Assembly: GCF_001045555.1 (NCBI RefSeq)
Contig: NZ_LFBU01000002.1
Coordinates: 1 to 64,000 of the forward strand
From: Marinobacter subterrani
GTDB taxonomy: Bacteria > Pseudomonadota > Gammaproteobacteria > Pseudomonadales > Oleiphilaceae
Length of the DNA: 64,000 nt
Direction: 5' to 3'
Shown: positions 8,641 through 16,999 of the stretch, in pieces
Layout of the letters: each line of letters opens with the position of its first letter
Position numbering within the stretch: position 1 is the first letter of the stretch
Translations under genes and position numbers: made by a program
Notes under the pieces: model-generated
Told to the model about the DNA's origin: nothing
What the model saw: the letters and a program-made list of their open reading frames with translations, nothing else
The model's database searches: none

Positions 8641-10119
8641 ATGATTACCGCCGGTGTATTCAATGACATCCCCAGCGCGCTGCGCATTCCGGGCGTGTTC
8701 ATCGAGTTCGATGACCGCCTGGCCAACAGTGGCGTATGGCAGACCCGCCTGCTGGTGCTGGGCCAGCGCAGCGCGGCTGCTGAAAAGCCCGCCCTCTCGG
8801 TTGAGCGGGTCACCAGCGCCGAACAGGCCGACCGCTTCTACGGCCGCGGCTCCATGATCGCCGAGATGATCCGCGCGGCACTGGAGATCGACCCCTACAT
8901 GGAAACCTGGGCCATCCCTCTGGATGACGACGGTACCGGCGTGAAGGCTACCGGGAGCATCACCGTGGCTGGCACGGCCACCGTGCCGGGTACCCTGGCG
9001 CTGTACATCGCCGGTTACCGGGTGCGTGTTGCGGTTGACGCCGCCGATGCGGCCGCCGATATCGCCCAGAGTATGGTTGCGGCCATCACCGCTGACGATC
9101 GTTTGCCGGTGACCGCGGCCGTGGACGGCGTGGATACCACCAAAGTGAACCTCACCTGTCGCTGGGCTGGCGAGACCGGCAACGACATCGATCTGGATCT
9201 CAACCGCCAGGACGAGGTAAGCCCGAATGGCGTCACCCTGACCTTTGGGGCGATGGCCAACGGGGCCGCCAATCCGGATCTGGCCGCTGCGATCGCCGCC
9301 ATGGGTGACCAGTGGTACCACTACATCGCCTGCCCCTACAACGACACCGCCAACCTGGGAGAGCTCAAGAACGAGCTGGACCGCCGCTGGGGCCCAATGG
9401 TGCAGCAGGGTGCCCGGGCGTTCACCGCGTTCCGGGGCACTCACTCTGAGACGGGCACCTTTGGCAGCGGCCACAACAACCCGCACCTGACCGTGATGGG
9501 CACCAACCTGGCAGCCAGCCCAACCTGGTTGTGGGCGGTGACCTACGCCATGGTGTCGGCGGGCTCACTGAGCAACGACCCGGCCCGGCCGCTCCAGTAC
9601 CTGGCGTTGCCAGGGCTGATCGGCCCGCGTACCTCTCTGGCCTGGACCAAGGCCGAGCGCAACCTGCTGCTGTACGACGGCATTGCCACCTTCACCGTGG
9701 CCAACGACGGCACCGTGCAGATCAACCGGGAGATCACCACCTTCCAGACCAACAGCGCCGGCGTGGCCAGCGATGCCTACCTGGACATCCAGGTGCCGGA
9801 AACCCTGGAGCGGATCCGCTACGAGCAGATCAGCCGCATCCTCTCGAAGTACCCGCGCCACAAGCTGGCCGGCGATGCCGACGCCGGCAACTACGGCGCT
9901 GGCCAGCCGATCGTGACGCCCCGGGTGATCAAGGCGGAGCTGCTGGACCTGTACCGCGACTTCATGACCAGCGGCTGGGCCCAGGACTACGCCGGCTACG
10001 CCGAGAGCCTGACCGCCAACATCGACCCGGCCGACCCCAAGCGCATGAACGTGATTGACTCGCCCAAGCTGGTTGGCCAGTACCGCATCCACGCCATGCA
10101 GACCCAGTTCCGCCAGTAA
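8641..10119 (+). CDS. Contractile tail sheath protein (Mu gpL-like)
   Basis: The 492-residue protein is the contractile sheath that drives the tail tube through the envelope. The N-terminus FNDIPSALRIPGVFIEFD is typical of gpL, and the C-terminal part carries LSKYPRHKLAGDADAGNYGAGQPIVTP-type sequence and DPADPKRMNVIDSPKLVGQY, conserved in Mu-family sheaths. It confirms a myovirus morphology. It starts 3 nt after the gp38 stop and is followed by the tube gene. Confidence 0.92.
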   Translation: MITAGVFNDIPSALRIPGVFIEFDDRLANSGVWQTRLLVLGQRSAAAEKPALSVERVTSAEQADRFYGRGSMIAEMIRAALEIDPYMETWAIPLDDDGTGVKATGSITVAGTATVPGTLALYIAGYRVRVAVDAADAAADIAQSMVAAITADDRLPVTAAVDGVDTTKVNLTCRWAGETGNDIDLDLNRQDEVSPNGVTLTFGAMANGAANPDLAAAIAAMGDQWYHYIACPYNDTANLGELKNELDRRWGPMVQQGARAFTAFRGTHSETGTFGSGHNNPHLTVMGTNLAASPTWLWAVTYAMVSAGSLSNDPARPLQYLALPGLIGPRTSLAWTKAERNLLLYDGIATFTVANDGTVQINREITTFQTNSAGVASDAYLDIQVPETLERIRYEQISRILSKYPRHKLAGDADAGNYGAGQPIVTPRVIKAELLDLYRDFMTSGWAQDYAGYAESLTANIDPADPKRMNVIDSPKLVGQYRIHAMQTQFRQ

Positions 10120-10160
10120 GGCCTGACGCCCCTGGCATTGAGAGACAGGAGTAAAGAGAC

Positions 10161-10517
10161 ATGAGCCAGATTACCGGCAAAGCCACCGTCAAGGTGGATG
10201 GCGAGGAGCTGCTCACCGACGTGGACGCCACCCTGAACGTGGGCGGCGTGAGCCGCGAGGCCGTGATGGGGCCCCGTGGTGTGCAGGGCCACCGGGAAAC
10301 CCCGGAAGCCCCAACGCTCACCACCACGGTGCGCCACACCGAAAACACCGACCTGCTGGCCCTGGGCCGCATTACCGGTGCCACCGTGCTGTTTGAGACC
10401 GACACCGGGGATGGCTACATGCTGCGCCGCGCGTTCGTAACCGACACGGTCGAGCTGAGCAGCGGCAACGGCGGCGTGCGGCTGAACTGGAGCGGTTACG
10501 GCGTGGAGCGGATCTGA
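10161..10517 (+). CDS. Tail tube protein (Mu gpM-like)
   Basis: The 118-residue protein belongs to the Mu-type tail tube family (PF10618 type). It begins ITGKATVKVDGEELLTDVDATLNVGG and ends VRLNWSGYGVERI, both typical. It stacks as rings inside the sheath to form the DNA conduit. An AGGAG site lies upstream. Its stop shares one base with the following tail-chaperone ATG (TGATGG). Confidence 0.87.
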   Translation: MSQITGKATVKVDGEELLTDVDATLNVGGVSREAVMGPRGVQGHRETPEAPTLTTTVRHTENTDLLALGRITGATVLFETDTGDGYMLRRAFVTDTVELSSGNGGVRLNWSGYGVERI

Positions 10518-10918
10518 TGGCGGGCGCACGAATCACCGTTGCATTGATCCATGGCCTGGCCCTGGGTGAGGAGGTGCACAAGGAAGTGACCCTGCGTGAG
10601 CCCACGGCCGGCGACATTCTGGACGCCCAGGAAGCCTCCGAGCGCCTGATGATGGTGCCCACCGGCGACGGTGGCGTGGAGCCCATGCTGGTGAGCAGCC
10701 CATCGCGCAGCAGCATGGAAGTGCTGCGCCGGCAGATCGTCAGCGTGGGCGACATCAGCGGCCCGCTGGACATGAAGATGCTGCGCAAGCTGGACCCCGA
10801 AGACCTGGACCTGCTGCTGGCCACGACCGGCAACCTTAACGCCGGCAGTATCAACCAGGTGCAGCAGGAGGTGGGCAAGCGGGGGCGAGACGGCGGCGGC
10901 CGTCCGGACGCTGACTAA
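10517..10918 (+). CDS. Tail assembly chaperone, zero-frame product (Mu gp41-like)
   Basis: This 133-residue protein has the gp41 pattern: VALIHGLALGEEVHKEVTLREPTAGDILDAQEASER, then LDPEDLDLLLATTGNL. Such proteins coat the tape measure while the tube assembles. The zero-frame product ends at 10916-10918 shortly after the GGGGGCGA frameshift site. The longer frameshifted form is listed separately. Position between tube and tape-measure genes is that of all G/GT-type chaperones. Confidence 0.85.
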   Translation: MAGARITVALIHGLALGEEVHKEVTLREPTAGDILDAQEASERLMMVPTGDGGVEPMLVSSPSRSSMEVLRRQIVSVGDISGPLDMKMLRKLDPEDLDLLLATTGNLNAGSINQVQQEVGKRGRDGGGRPDAD

Positions 10919-11030
10919 AGCGATCTGGAGGGTTGCCACCCACACCGGCTGGAGTGAGGCCGAGCAGCGCGGCATGACCCCGCGCCAGTTATTGCGATAC
11001 ATCCACCAAACCCTGAAGGACTCAGCATGA
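10517..11030 (+). CDS. Frameshifted tail assembly chaperone (Mu gp41'-like, -2 frameshift)
   Basis: Reading runs in the gp41 frame to CGA at 10886-10888. Ribosomes then slip back two bases and continue with GAG at 10887: ETAAVRTLTKAIWRVATH, then GWSEAEQRGMTPRQLLRYIH, to TGA at 11028-11030. That is 124 plus 47 residues, about 171 in all. The downstream peptide is protein-like and has no start of its own. The stop overlaps the tape-measure ATG at 11027. A -2 shift at this motif is, as I recall, established for phage Mu itself; here it is inferred from the identical site and the continuing frame. Confidence 0.78.
10881..10888 (+). promoter_or_regulatory. Programmed -2 ribosomal frameshift site GGGGGCGA
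   Basis: In the zero frame the codons are CGG GGG CGA. After GGG CGA occupy the ribosome, a two-base backward slip re-pairs them with GGG GGC and opens the frame used by the gp41' extension. The eight bases equal the slippery site described for phage Mu. The only frame that stays open to the tape-measure start is the one a -2 (or +1) shift reaches. Confidence 0.8.
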
Positions 11031-12820
11031 GCGAATTGCGCGCCAGCGTGGTGATGAACCTCCGGGGCAACCTGGAGCGAAACGCCAGGCGTTACGAGGG
11101 CTCTATGCGCCAGCTGGCCACGAACGGCAGCCGGCAAATGAGCCGCCTGCAGCGGGCAACCAGTGGGCTCGGGCGTACCCTGGAGTCCCTGGGCGGCAAG
11201 TATGCTGCCATGTTGGGCGGCGCTGCTGCTGGGTATGCGGGTATAAGGGTGGCGGTAGAATCAGCAAAGCTGGACAAGCAGTTGATCCAAATCCGGCAAA
11301 CCGCTGGGGCTACCGTCGAACAATCTCGGCTCTTGAGGGAAGAGCTGCATCGAATGAGTGAGGAAACGGGCCAGTCTCTTGGCTCCTTGCTCAATGGGTT
11401 TAATAGCCTGATCCAGGCTGGCCAGACCTGGGACCAGGCTCTGGCCACTATCATGGCCATTAACCCGGCCATGGCGGTGACTGGTGCGAATGCCGAAGTG
11501 CTTGCCTCGGCGGTTGGTGTTGCCGGTGAAGCATTCAAGTTTGATCTGTCTGATCCAAAGACGGCGGTCATGCTCATCGATAAGATGACCGCAGCTGGCC
11601 GGGCAGGCAACGCTGAGCTGGAGGATTTGTCCAGTATCTTTGCCCGGGTTGGTGTGAATGCCAAGGCTGCAGGCCTGGACTTTTCAGACACCCTGGGCCT
11701 GATCGAACAACTCTCAATGACAGAAAGAAATCCCGAACGCTTGGCAACGTTCATGGATTCTACACTTCGTGTTTTCACAAACTCGAAGTACATGATGAAC
11801 GCTCAAAAAGCGACGGGAGTGCGCTTTTATAACGCAGAGGGGGATCGCAGGGCTGCTTTTGATGTATTGGAAGACATCTCATCCAGGTATCAAGAGATGG
11901 GGTCCGAGCTGCAAAAAGACAGGTTTGTGGCGAAGGCCTTCGGCGATGCCGACCTAGACACGATCAAAGGCATGCGCACGCTTTTAAGTGAGGGCGCAAT
12001 TGCATCGGCCAGAGCAAAGACTGATGTGATCACTAGTAGCGCCGGCACCATCAGCAAAGATCTGGATGAGGCGTTATCCAATTCCCTCGATCAGGTTGCT
12101 CGCCTCAAAAATGCCCTTTCCAGCGCTGCCGATGAATTCGCGAAGCCGATCAATGAGGCCGTTGAAAACGCCGTCAAATATCTTCTCGACGAACAGAATC
12201 TTAGCGGCAAAGAGATCATTGGTGGCGGTTTAGCGGTTGGTGGCGTTGGCGCGCTTTTGGCTCGAAGCGGTGGCAAATTGCTCCAGCGGGCTGGAGGCCT
12301 GGGAACCGGTGTTGCAGTCGGTAAAGCTTTGGAAGAGGCATCGGGAGTACAGCCAGTCTATGTGGTCAACATGCCTGGTGGTGGATTTGGTGGTGAGCCC
12401 GGCGCCCGCAACCGATCCGGACGAGCTGGACGAAACGGCCGACGCGTAAACCGTGTGAGCAACTGGCGGGTGGCGCGCCGGGCACCATCTCTGCGCATGC
12501 TGCCGGCGGCAGGTCTTGGGGCTGTGGGTGCGGCAGGGTTGGCCGTTGGCGCTGCGGGTGCTGCTGGCTATGGTTTGGGCACGTTAATAAACGACAAGTT
12601 GATTGATGGCACCGCCTTGGGTGACAAGATCGGCGAAAGTGTTGCCCGGGTGCTGGCTGCCTTCGGGAACGATGAAGCTCAGCGGGCGCTTCGCACGAAT
12701 GAAAGTACCGTCAGAATTCAGATTGATCAGGACGGTCGTGTGAGAAGCGCAACCCCAGAGAAAGGTACTGGCGGGCCTGATTTGGATGTGGACTCTGGGG
12801 CATGGGGGATGTGGCCGTGA
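11027..12820 (+). CDS. Tail tape measure protein (Mu gp42-like)
   Basis: The 597-residue protein sets tail length. It has the usual N-terminal helix with ARRYEGSMRQLATNGSRQM and a TMP core domain, AKLDKQLIQIRQTAGATVEQ through DFSDTLGLIEQLSMTERNP (about residues 80-250). Glycine/alanine-rich hydrophobic segments follow near residues 398-435 and 490-525. Base composition in roughly 11270-12250 is visibly less GC-rich than in flanking tail genes, which suggests recombination within the gene. It ends 2 nt before the stop of the convergent moron. Confidence 0.88.
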   Translation: MSELRASVVMNLRGNLERNARRYEGSMRQLATNGSRQMSRLQRATSGLGRTLESLGGKYAAMLGGAAAGYAGIRVAVESAKLDKQLIQIRQTAGATVEQSRLLREELHRMSEETGQSLGSLLNGFNSLIQAGQTWDQALATIMAINPAMAVTGANAEVLASAVGVAGEAFKFDLSDPKTAVMLIDKMTAAGRAGNAELEDLSSIFARVGVNAKAAGLDFSDTLGLIEQLSMTERNPERLATFMDSTLRVFTNSKYMMNAQKATGVRFYNAEGDRRAAFDVLEDISSRYQEMGSELQKDRFVAKAFGDADLDTIKGMRTLLSEGAIASARAKTDVITSSAGTISKDLDEALSNSLDQVARLKNALSSAADEFAKPINEAVENAVKYLLDEQNLSGKEIIGGGLAVGGVGALLARSGGKLLQRAGGLGTGVAVGKALEEASGVQPVYVVNMPGGGFGGEPGARNRSGRAGRNGRRVNRVSNWRVARRAPSLRMLPAAGLGAVGAAGLAVGAAGAAGYGLGTLINDKLIDGTALGDKIGESVARVLAAFGNDEAQRALRTNESTVRIQIDQDGRVRSATPEKGTGGPDLDVDSGAWGMWP

Positions 12821-12822
12821 AC

Positions 12823-13704
12823 TCAGTGTTTGTACAGTTCAGGTTTTCGGCCCTCGGCCAGTTGAAGGAGAGTGAAATAGCTCCCTTGTTGGGTGAGATG
12901 TTCTTCTGCCAACAGGGTTACATCTTCCTTGGTAAGGTAGTAACCCTCAAGGAAGGGACCGTCGCCGGGAGTGGTGCAGGTGCCGTAACGGTCCTTTCCA
13001 TGAGAACAGTAGATGAGTTCCACGCCTTCATAGCTGGCTTGCCGCTCACATTTCTTAGGCTCGGTCCAGGTGCCGCAGTCACCAATGGCGGGGACGTAGA
13101 AGCGGAAACCTTTCAGTGTTTCCTGTTTCCATTCGGTGTAGCTGTACCTTTGCCCGTATTTAAGTCCGAGATCGCTTGCGAGTTTTTTCGATTCGGCTTT
13201 TTCGGCCTCGTCAACTTCAACGGGGATCGGCGCGTTGCTTGCGGGTTCCCCCTTGGTGTAAACCAAAGTTTCATGCAGGCCCGGTACTTGACCGCAGAAT
13301 TCTGCGCCGGCGTCCTTTTGAGTAATCCAAAGGTCGTTCCACATGTAGTACCGAAGATGATGCCCGCTGGCCACCCCTGCGTCAGACTTCACCACCAACT
13401 TGACTGCAACCTCAAGGGGCCAGCCGTATGTGTCTTCACGGTATGGCTCGGGTTCTTGCAGCTCGATCTTAGGGCCTTCAGCAATGCGCCCTTCAAATTT
13501 CCCAAGGAGGTTTGGGCACGTCTGCAGAAAGCCGTCCAGGTAACCCTTGGCTTTCTGAATATCTTCCTTGGTCGCCTTCTCCGCGCTCACTTTCATGATG
13601 TATTCCGGCTGAACCGGACCGCCAAAAATCGCACCGTAAGCGGCAGCAACCACTGCAAGAACCAGGAAACCACCGCCAAAGTAACGAATGAACTTGCTCA
13701 TCAT
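12823..13704 (-). CDS. Unknown membrane-anchored or exported protein, phage moron
   Basis: I do not recognise this 293-residue protein. The start at 13704 is chosen because GGAGGA (13711-13716) lies 6 nt upstream; a longer reading into gene 43 has no such site. The N-terminus MMSKFIRYFGGGFLVLAVVAAAYGAIFGG is a positively charged stretch followed by one hydrophobic segment, so a signal anchor or signal peptide. The rest is soluble and charged with several cysteines (TCPNLL, EFCGQ, DCGTW, KKCERQ, IYCSHG, GTCTT), compatible with disulfides in the periplasm. It lies antisense between tape measure and gene 43 in an otherwise co-directional operon and is less GC-rich, as expected of a moron expressed in the lysogen. 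Confidence 0.7.
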   Translation of the reverse strand: MMSKFIRYFGGGFLVLAVVAAAYGAIFGGPVQPEYIMKVSAEKATKEDIQKAKGYLDGFLQTCPNLLGKFEGRIAEGPKIELQEPEPYREDTYGWPLEVAVKLVVKSDAGVASGHHLRYYMWNDLWITQKDAGAEFCGQVPGLHETLVYTKGEPASNAPIPVEVDEAEKAESKKLASDLGLKYGQRYSYTEWKQETLKGFRFYVPAIGDCGTWTEPKKCERQASYEGVELIYCSHGKDRYGTCTTPGDGPFLEGYYLTKEDVTLLAEEHLTQQGSYFTLLQLAEGRKPELYKH

Positions 13705-13739
13705 GACATTTCCTCCATCTATTCGGGGAGCATAGCCCA

Positions 13740-14900
13740 ATGACCTGGCGAGATCGAATCGGAGACGGCACCGCCGAGTTCCGGGGCGTGGTGCTATACC
13801 TGGAGCGCGGCTCCATCTCACCCGGTCGACGCGTGGAGGTGCACGAGTACCCGCTGCGTGATGAGCCTTACGCCGAAGACCTGGGCCGCAAGGCACGGGA
13901 GTGGCAGATCACCGGCTACCTGGTGGGTGACGATTACGACGCACAGCGCAACCGCCTGGCGGATGCCCTGGAGCTGCCGGGTGCCTTTGAGATGCGCCAC
14001 AGCTATTACGGCACACACCAGGTGGTGGTGATTGGTGAGCCGCGCATCACCGAAACCACCCGCGAAGGCGGCATGGCCCGGGTAACCCTTACCGTCGTTC
14101 GGGCGGATGACAAGCCCCGGTACCCGCGTGCGGTGGCAGACACCCAGAAGGTGGTGGAAGACCGCGCCGAGAGCGCCTTCGATGCCCTGCAGGCGGAGTT
14201 TGAGGAGCAGTTCGAGATCGTCGACCTGGCCGCTGATCGGGTGGAAGAGGTGGAAACCGCCATTCTGAATGCCCTTCAAGACGCGGAAGGCATCGCCGGC
14301 GATATCGGCGGCACCATTGCCCGCGTAATCCGCACGCCAGGTGAATTGGGCGTGGCCATCATAGACAGCCTGGTGGGCATTGCCGATCGGCTGGCCGAGC
14401 CATTGCGGGCACTGCGTTCCTATGAGGCGCTGTTCGGTGCCGGTGAGACCCGGTCCGCATCGCTAACCGCTCCACTGGACACCCGCCTGCAGGCCCAGGC
14501 GCAGACCGCTGCCGTTAACCTGGTTCGCCGTGGCTCAGCCGTGGCGGCTGCCCGTGCCTCTGCCAGCTGGACCTACAACACCCGCGACAGTGCCCAGCAA
14601 AGCCTGGAGACCATCCACCGTGGCTTGACCGACCCGCTCTCCACCACGGAGCCACCCACACCGGCAACCACTCAACGCCTGGTGTCTCTGCGCGCGGCCG
14701 TGGTGGATGACCTGCGCCGGCGCGGTACCGCCCTGCCAGAGCTGACTGTATTCAACACCCGCCGCGCCATGCCGGCGCTGGTGATCGCCCATCGCCTGTA
14801 TGGCGACGCCACCCGCAGCGAGGAGATCGTGGCCCGCAACCGCGTCCGTCATCCAGGTGCGGTGCCCGGTGGTTCGGAGCTGGAGGTGCTGAGTGAGTGA
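13740..14900 (+). CDS. DNA circularisation / tail protein N-like (Mu gp43-like)
   Basis: The 386-residue protein begins MTWRDRIGDGTAEFRGVVLYLERGS, with RRVEVHEYPLRDEPYAEDLGR and WQITGYLVGDDYDAQRNRL, the DNA_circ_N pattern. Residues 1-130 form this domain; the rest is helical and variable. In Mu, N is a tail component needed to protect or circularise injected DNA. It follows the moron by 35 nt, so transcription here must come through the antisense gene or from a local promoter. Its stop overlaps the next start by 8 nt. Confidence 0.85.
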   Translation: MTWRDRIGDGTAEFRGVVLYLERGSISPGRRVEVHEYPLRDEPYAEDLGRKAREWQITGYLVGDDYDAQRNRLADALELPGAFEMRHSYYGTHQVVVIGEPRITETTREGGMARVTLTVVRADDKPRYPRAVADTQKVVEDRAESAFDALQAEFEEQFEIVDLAADRVEEVETAILNALQDAEGIAGDIGGTIARVIRTPGELGVAIIDSLVGIADRLAEPLRALRSYEALFGAGETRSASLTAPLDTRLQAQAQTAAVNLVRRGSAVAAARASASWTYNTRDSAQQSLETIHRGLTDPLSTTEPPTPATTQRLVSLRAAVVDDLRRRGTALPELTVFNTRRAMPALVIAHRLYGDATRSEEIVARNRVRHPGAVPGGSELEVLSE

Positions 14901-15933
14901 GCTGATGTTGCGCGTAGATGGAAAGCTCCACGGCGGCTGGAAGAACGTGACCATCCGCCGGAGCCTGAAACAGATGGCGGACACCTTCGAGGTAAGCCTG
15001 ACCGAGAAATGGGCGGACTCACCTGAGCCCCGGCCGCTGCGCCCGGGCCAGTCGGTGACGGTAGAGATTGACGGCGAGCGCGTGATTACCGGTTACATCG
15101 ACGACGTGCTGCCTAGTTACGACGCCCGCACGCACAGCCTGGTGGTTAGCGGCCGTTCTAAAACGGCAGACCTGGTGGATGCCTCCGGTACCGCCCAACC
15201 GATTGAGACGTCCCAGACCGTGCTGCAGATCGCCCGCAAGCTGGCCCGGCCTTTTGGCATTGAGGTGGTGGCCGAGATCAACGTGGGCGGGCCGATTCGT
15301 AGCCTGGAGGTGGAGCCTGGCCAGACCTACGCCGAGGCCCTGGCCCAGATTGCCAGTTACCGCGCACTCATTCTGGTACCGGATGCCGATGGCCGCCTGG
15401 TGATCACCCGGCCGCCGCGCGGGCGCTTGAGCACGGAGCTGGCCCTGGGCGAGAACATCCGCACGGCCAGCGGCCGCTTCAGCGATCGGGACCGGTTCAG
15501 CGAAGTGATTGTCCAAGGCCAAAGCGTGGCCGACGACGCCATCTGGGGTGAAACAGCCAGCGAGCCGGAGGGCCGGGCCAAGGACACTGGTATTGGTCGG
15601 TACCGCCCCACGTTGGTGGTTTGTGACACCGGTGTGGATCGCAGCTCCTGTAAGCAACGGGCGGATTGGGAAGTGCGCCGGCGCTGGGGTGAATCCCGGG
15701 GCGTGACTTACACGGTGGCCGGCTGGCAGCACGCCCAGGGCATCTGGCGGCCGGGGGACATCGTGCCAGTGCGCGATCGTTGGCTGGGGCTGGATGGCGT
15801 GGAGTGGCTGATCACTGAGGTGCAGCTGCTGCTCGATGAGCGCGGCGAACGCAGCGAGATCCGTGTGGCCCCGCCCAGCAGCTTTGACCTGCAGGCCCAG
15901 CCGGAGCCCGAGCAAGAGGAGAGTGTGTGGTGA
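14893..15933 (+). CDS. Baseplate hub protein (Mu gp44 / gpP-like)
   Basis: This 346-residue protein belongs to the Mu P / gpD-like baseplate hub family. It starts with GTG at 14893: SELMLRVDGKLHGGWKNVTIRRSL. Other conserved blocks are ITGYIDDVLPSYDARTHSLVVSGRSKTADLVD and GRLVITRPPRGR. The hub joins the tube to the spike. It overlaps gene 43 by 8 nt and gene 45 by a few nt, a coupled baseplate cluster. Confidence 0.87.
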   Translation: MSELMLRVDGKLHGGWKNVTIRRSLKQMADTFEVSLTEKWADSPEPRPLRPGQSVTVEIDGERVITGYIDDVLPSYDARTHSLVVSGRSKTADLVDASGTAQPIETSQTVLQIARKLARPFGIEVVAEINVGGPIRSLEVEPGQTYAEALAQIASYRALILVPDADGRLVITRPPRGRLSTELALGENIRTASGRFSDRDRFSEVIVQGQSVADDAIWGETASEPEGRAKDTGIGRYRPTLVVCDTGVDRSSCKQRADWEVRRRWGESRGVTYTVAGWQHAQGIWRPGDIVPVRDRWLGLDGVEWLITEVQLLLDERGERSEIRVAPPSSFDLQAQPEPEQEESVW

Positions 15934-16556
15934 ATGCGCGCGAGGCTTACAAACTGCTGTCGCCGCTGTGGCGCCGCCTGCGCCTGCTGATCAGCCGGGG
16001 CGTGGTTGGCCGTACCGAATCCAGCGCAGGGCTGCAGCGCCTGCAGATGAGCCTGCTCAAGGGCGAAACCCGCAACCTGGAGCACATGGAGCCGTACGGG
16101 TTTACGGCTCGACCGCTGAAGGGCGCGGAGACCATCGCCGCTGCCGTGGGCGGTGCCCGTGGCCACCTGGTGGCGCTGGTGGCCAGCGACCGCCGGTACC
16201 GCCGCAAGGGCTTGGCCGAGGGTGAGGTGGCGCTTTACACCGATGAGGGCGACGAGCTGGTGTTCGCGCGCGGTCGCGTGGTGCGCCTGAACGCCGGTAA
16301 CGCGGTGGAAGTGACGGCGCCGGAGGTACGGGTGATCGCCAGCACGTCCGTCACCCTGGACACGCCGCTGACCACGGCCACCGGCAACCTGGTGGTTGAG
16401 CAGAACATCAACGCCGGCGGCAACATGGTGGCGGCCGGCCAGGTGCAGGACGGCGTAGGCACCATGAGTGACATGCGCGGTACCTACAACAGCCATACCC
16501 ACAATGAAAACGACAACGGTGGGCCGACTGATTCGCCCAACCAGGGGATGATCTGA
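15930..16556 (+). CDS. Baseplate spike / assembly protein V (Mu gp45-like)
   Basis: The roughly 208-residue protein has the Mu gp45 pattern: an N-terminal NAREAYKLLSPLWRRLRLLISRGVV, an OB-fold region YGFTARPLKGAE through VGGARGHLVALVASDRRYR, and a C-terminal beta-helix-like needle. The C-terminal SHTHNENDNGGPTDSPNQGM is the metal-binding tip sequence typical of these spikes. Two adjacent GTG codons (15927, 15930) could start it; GAGGAGAG suits the second slightly better. It overlaps the hub gene. Confidence 0.88.
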   Translation: MNAREAYKLLSPLWRRLRLLISRGVVGRTESSAGLQRLQMSLLKGETRNLEHMEPYGFTARPLKGAETIAAAVGGARGHLVALVASDRRYRRKGLAEGEVALYTDEGDELVFARGRVVRLNAGNAVEVTAPEVRVIASTSVTLDTPLTTATGNLVVEQNINAGGNMVAAGQVQDGVGTMSDMRGTYNSHTHNENDNGGPTDSPNQGMI

Positions 16557-16996
16557 TGGATGTGCGCCTAAAGGGACTCAATGGGGAGCTGGACGTGTCT
16601 CTTGGTACCAACGGCGACCTACTGGCTGACGATGGCATGCGCACGGCCGTGGCGCTGTCACTCCTGAGCGATCGCCGCGCCCGTGCGGACGACGCCTTGC
16701 CAGACGGCACCACCGACCGGCGTGGCTGGTGGGCCGACGCCCTGGCCGATCGGCAGGGTGACCAGTTTGGCTCGCGCCTCTGGCTGCTGAGCCGCGAGAA
16801 GGATCTGGAGGAAGTTCGCCGGCGTGCCGAGGGCTACGCCCGGGAGGCGCTGCAATGGTTGCTGGATGACCGCGTGGCCACCGATATCGAAGTGGAAGCG
16901 CGCACGGTGGGTGGTGACCGGCTGCTGATCGACGTGGCTGTGATCCGTGGTGACGGCACGCGCCTGGCGCAACAATTTGACTATGTGTGGAGGTAA
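16556..16996 (+). CDS. Baseplate wedge protein gp46 (gpW/gp25-like fold)
   Basis: This 146-residue protein fits the Mu GP46 family: DVRLKGLNGELDVSLGTNGDLLADDGMRTAVALSLLSDRRAR, DRRGWWADAL and QFGSRLWLLSREK. The family forms a wedge part equivalent to T4 gp25. Its ATG overlaps the spike stop by one base (TGATGG) and it is followed 3 nt later by the next baseplate gene. Confidence 0.87.
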   Translation: MDVRLKGLNGELDVSLGTNGDLLADDGMRTAVALSLLSDRRARADDALPDGTTDRRGWWADALADRQGDQFGSRLWLLSREKDLEEVRRRAEGYAREALQWLLDDRVATDIEVEARTVGGDRLLIDVAVIRGDGTRLAQQFDYVWR

Positions 16997-16999
16997 TCG

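Noticed and set aside
7696..9486. 596-codon reverse ORF in the tail-sheath region
   Set aside because: It crosses four well-supported phage genes and has shadow-like composition.
13705..13896. Longer N-terminus of the moron into gene 43
   Set aside because: The extension is Arg/Pro-rich shadow of gene 43, and the true start has a strong GGAGGA site and signal-like sequence.
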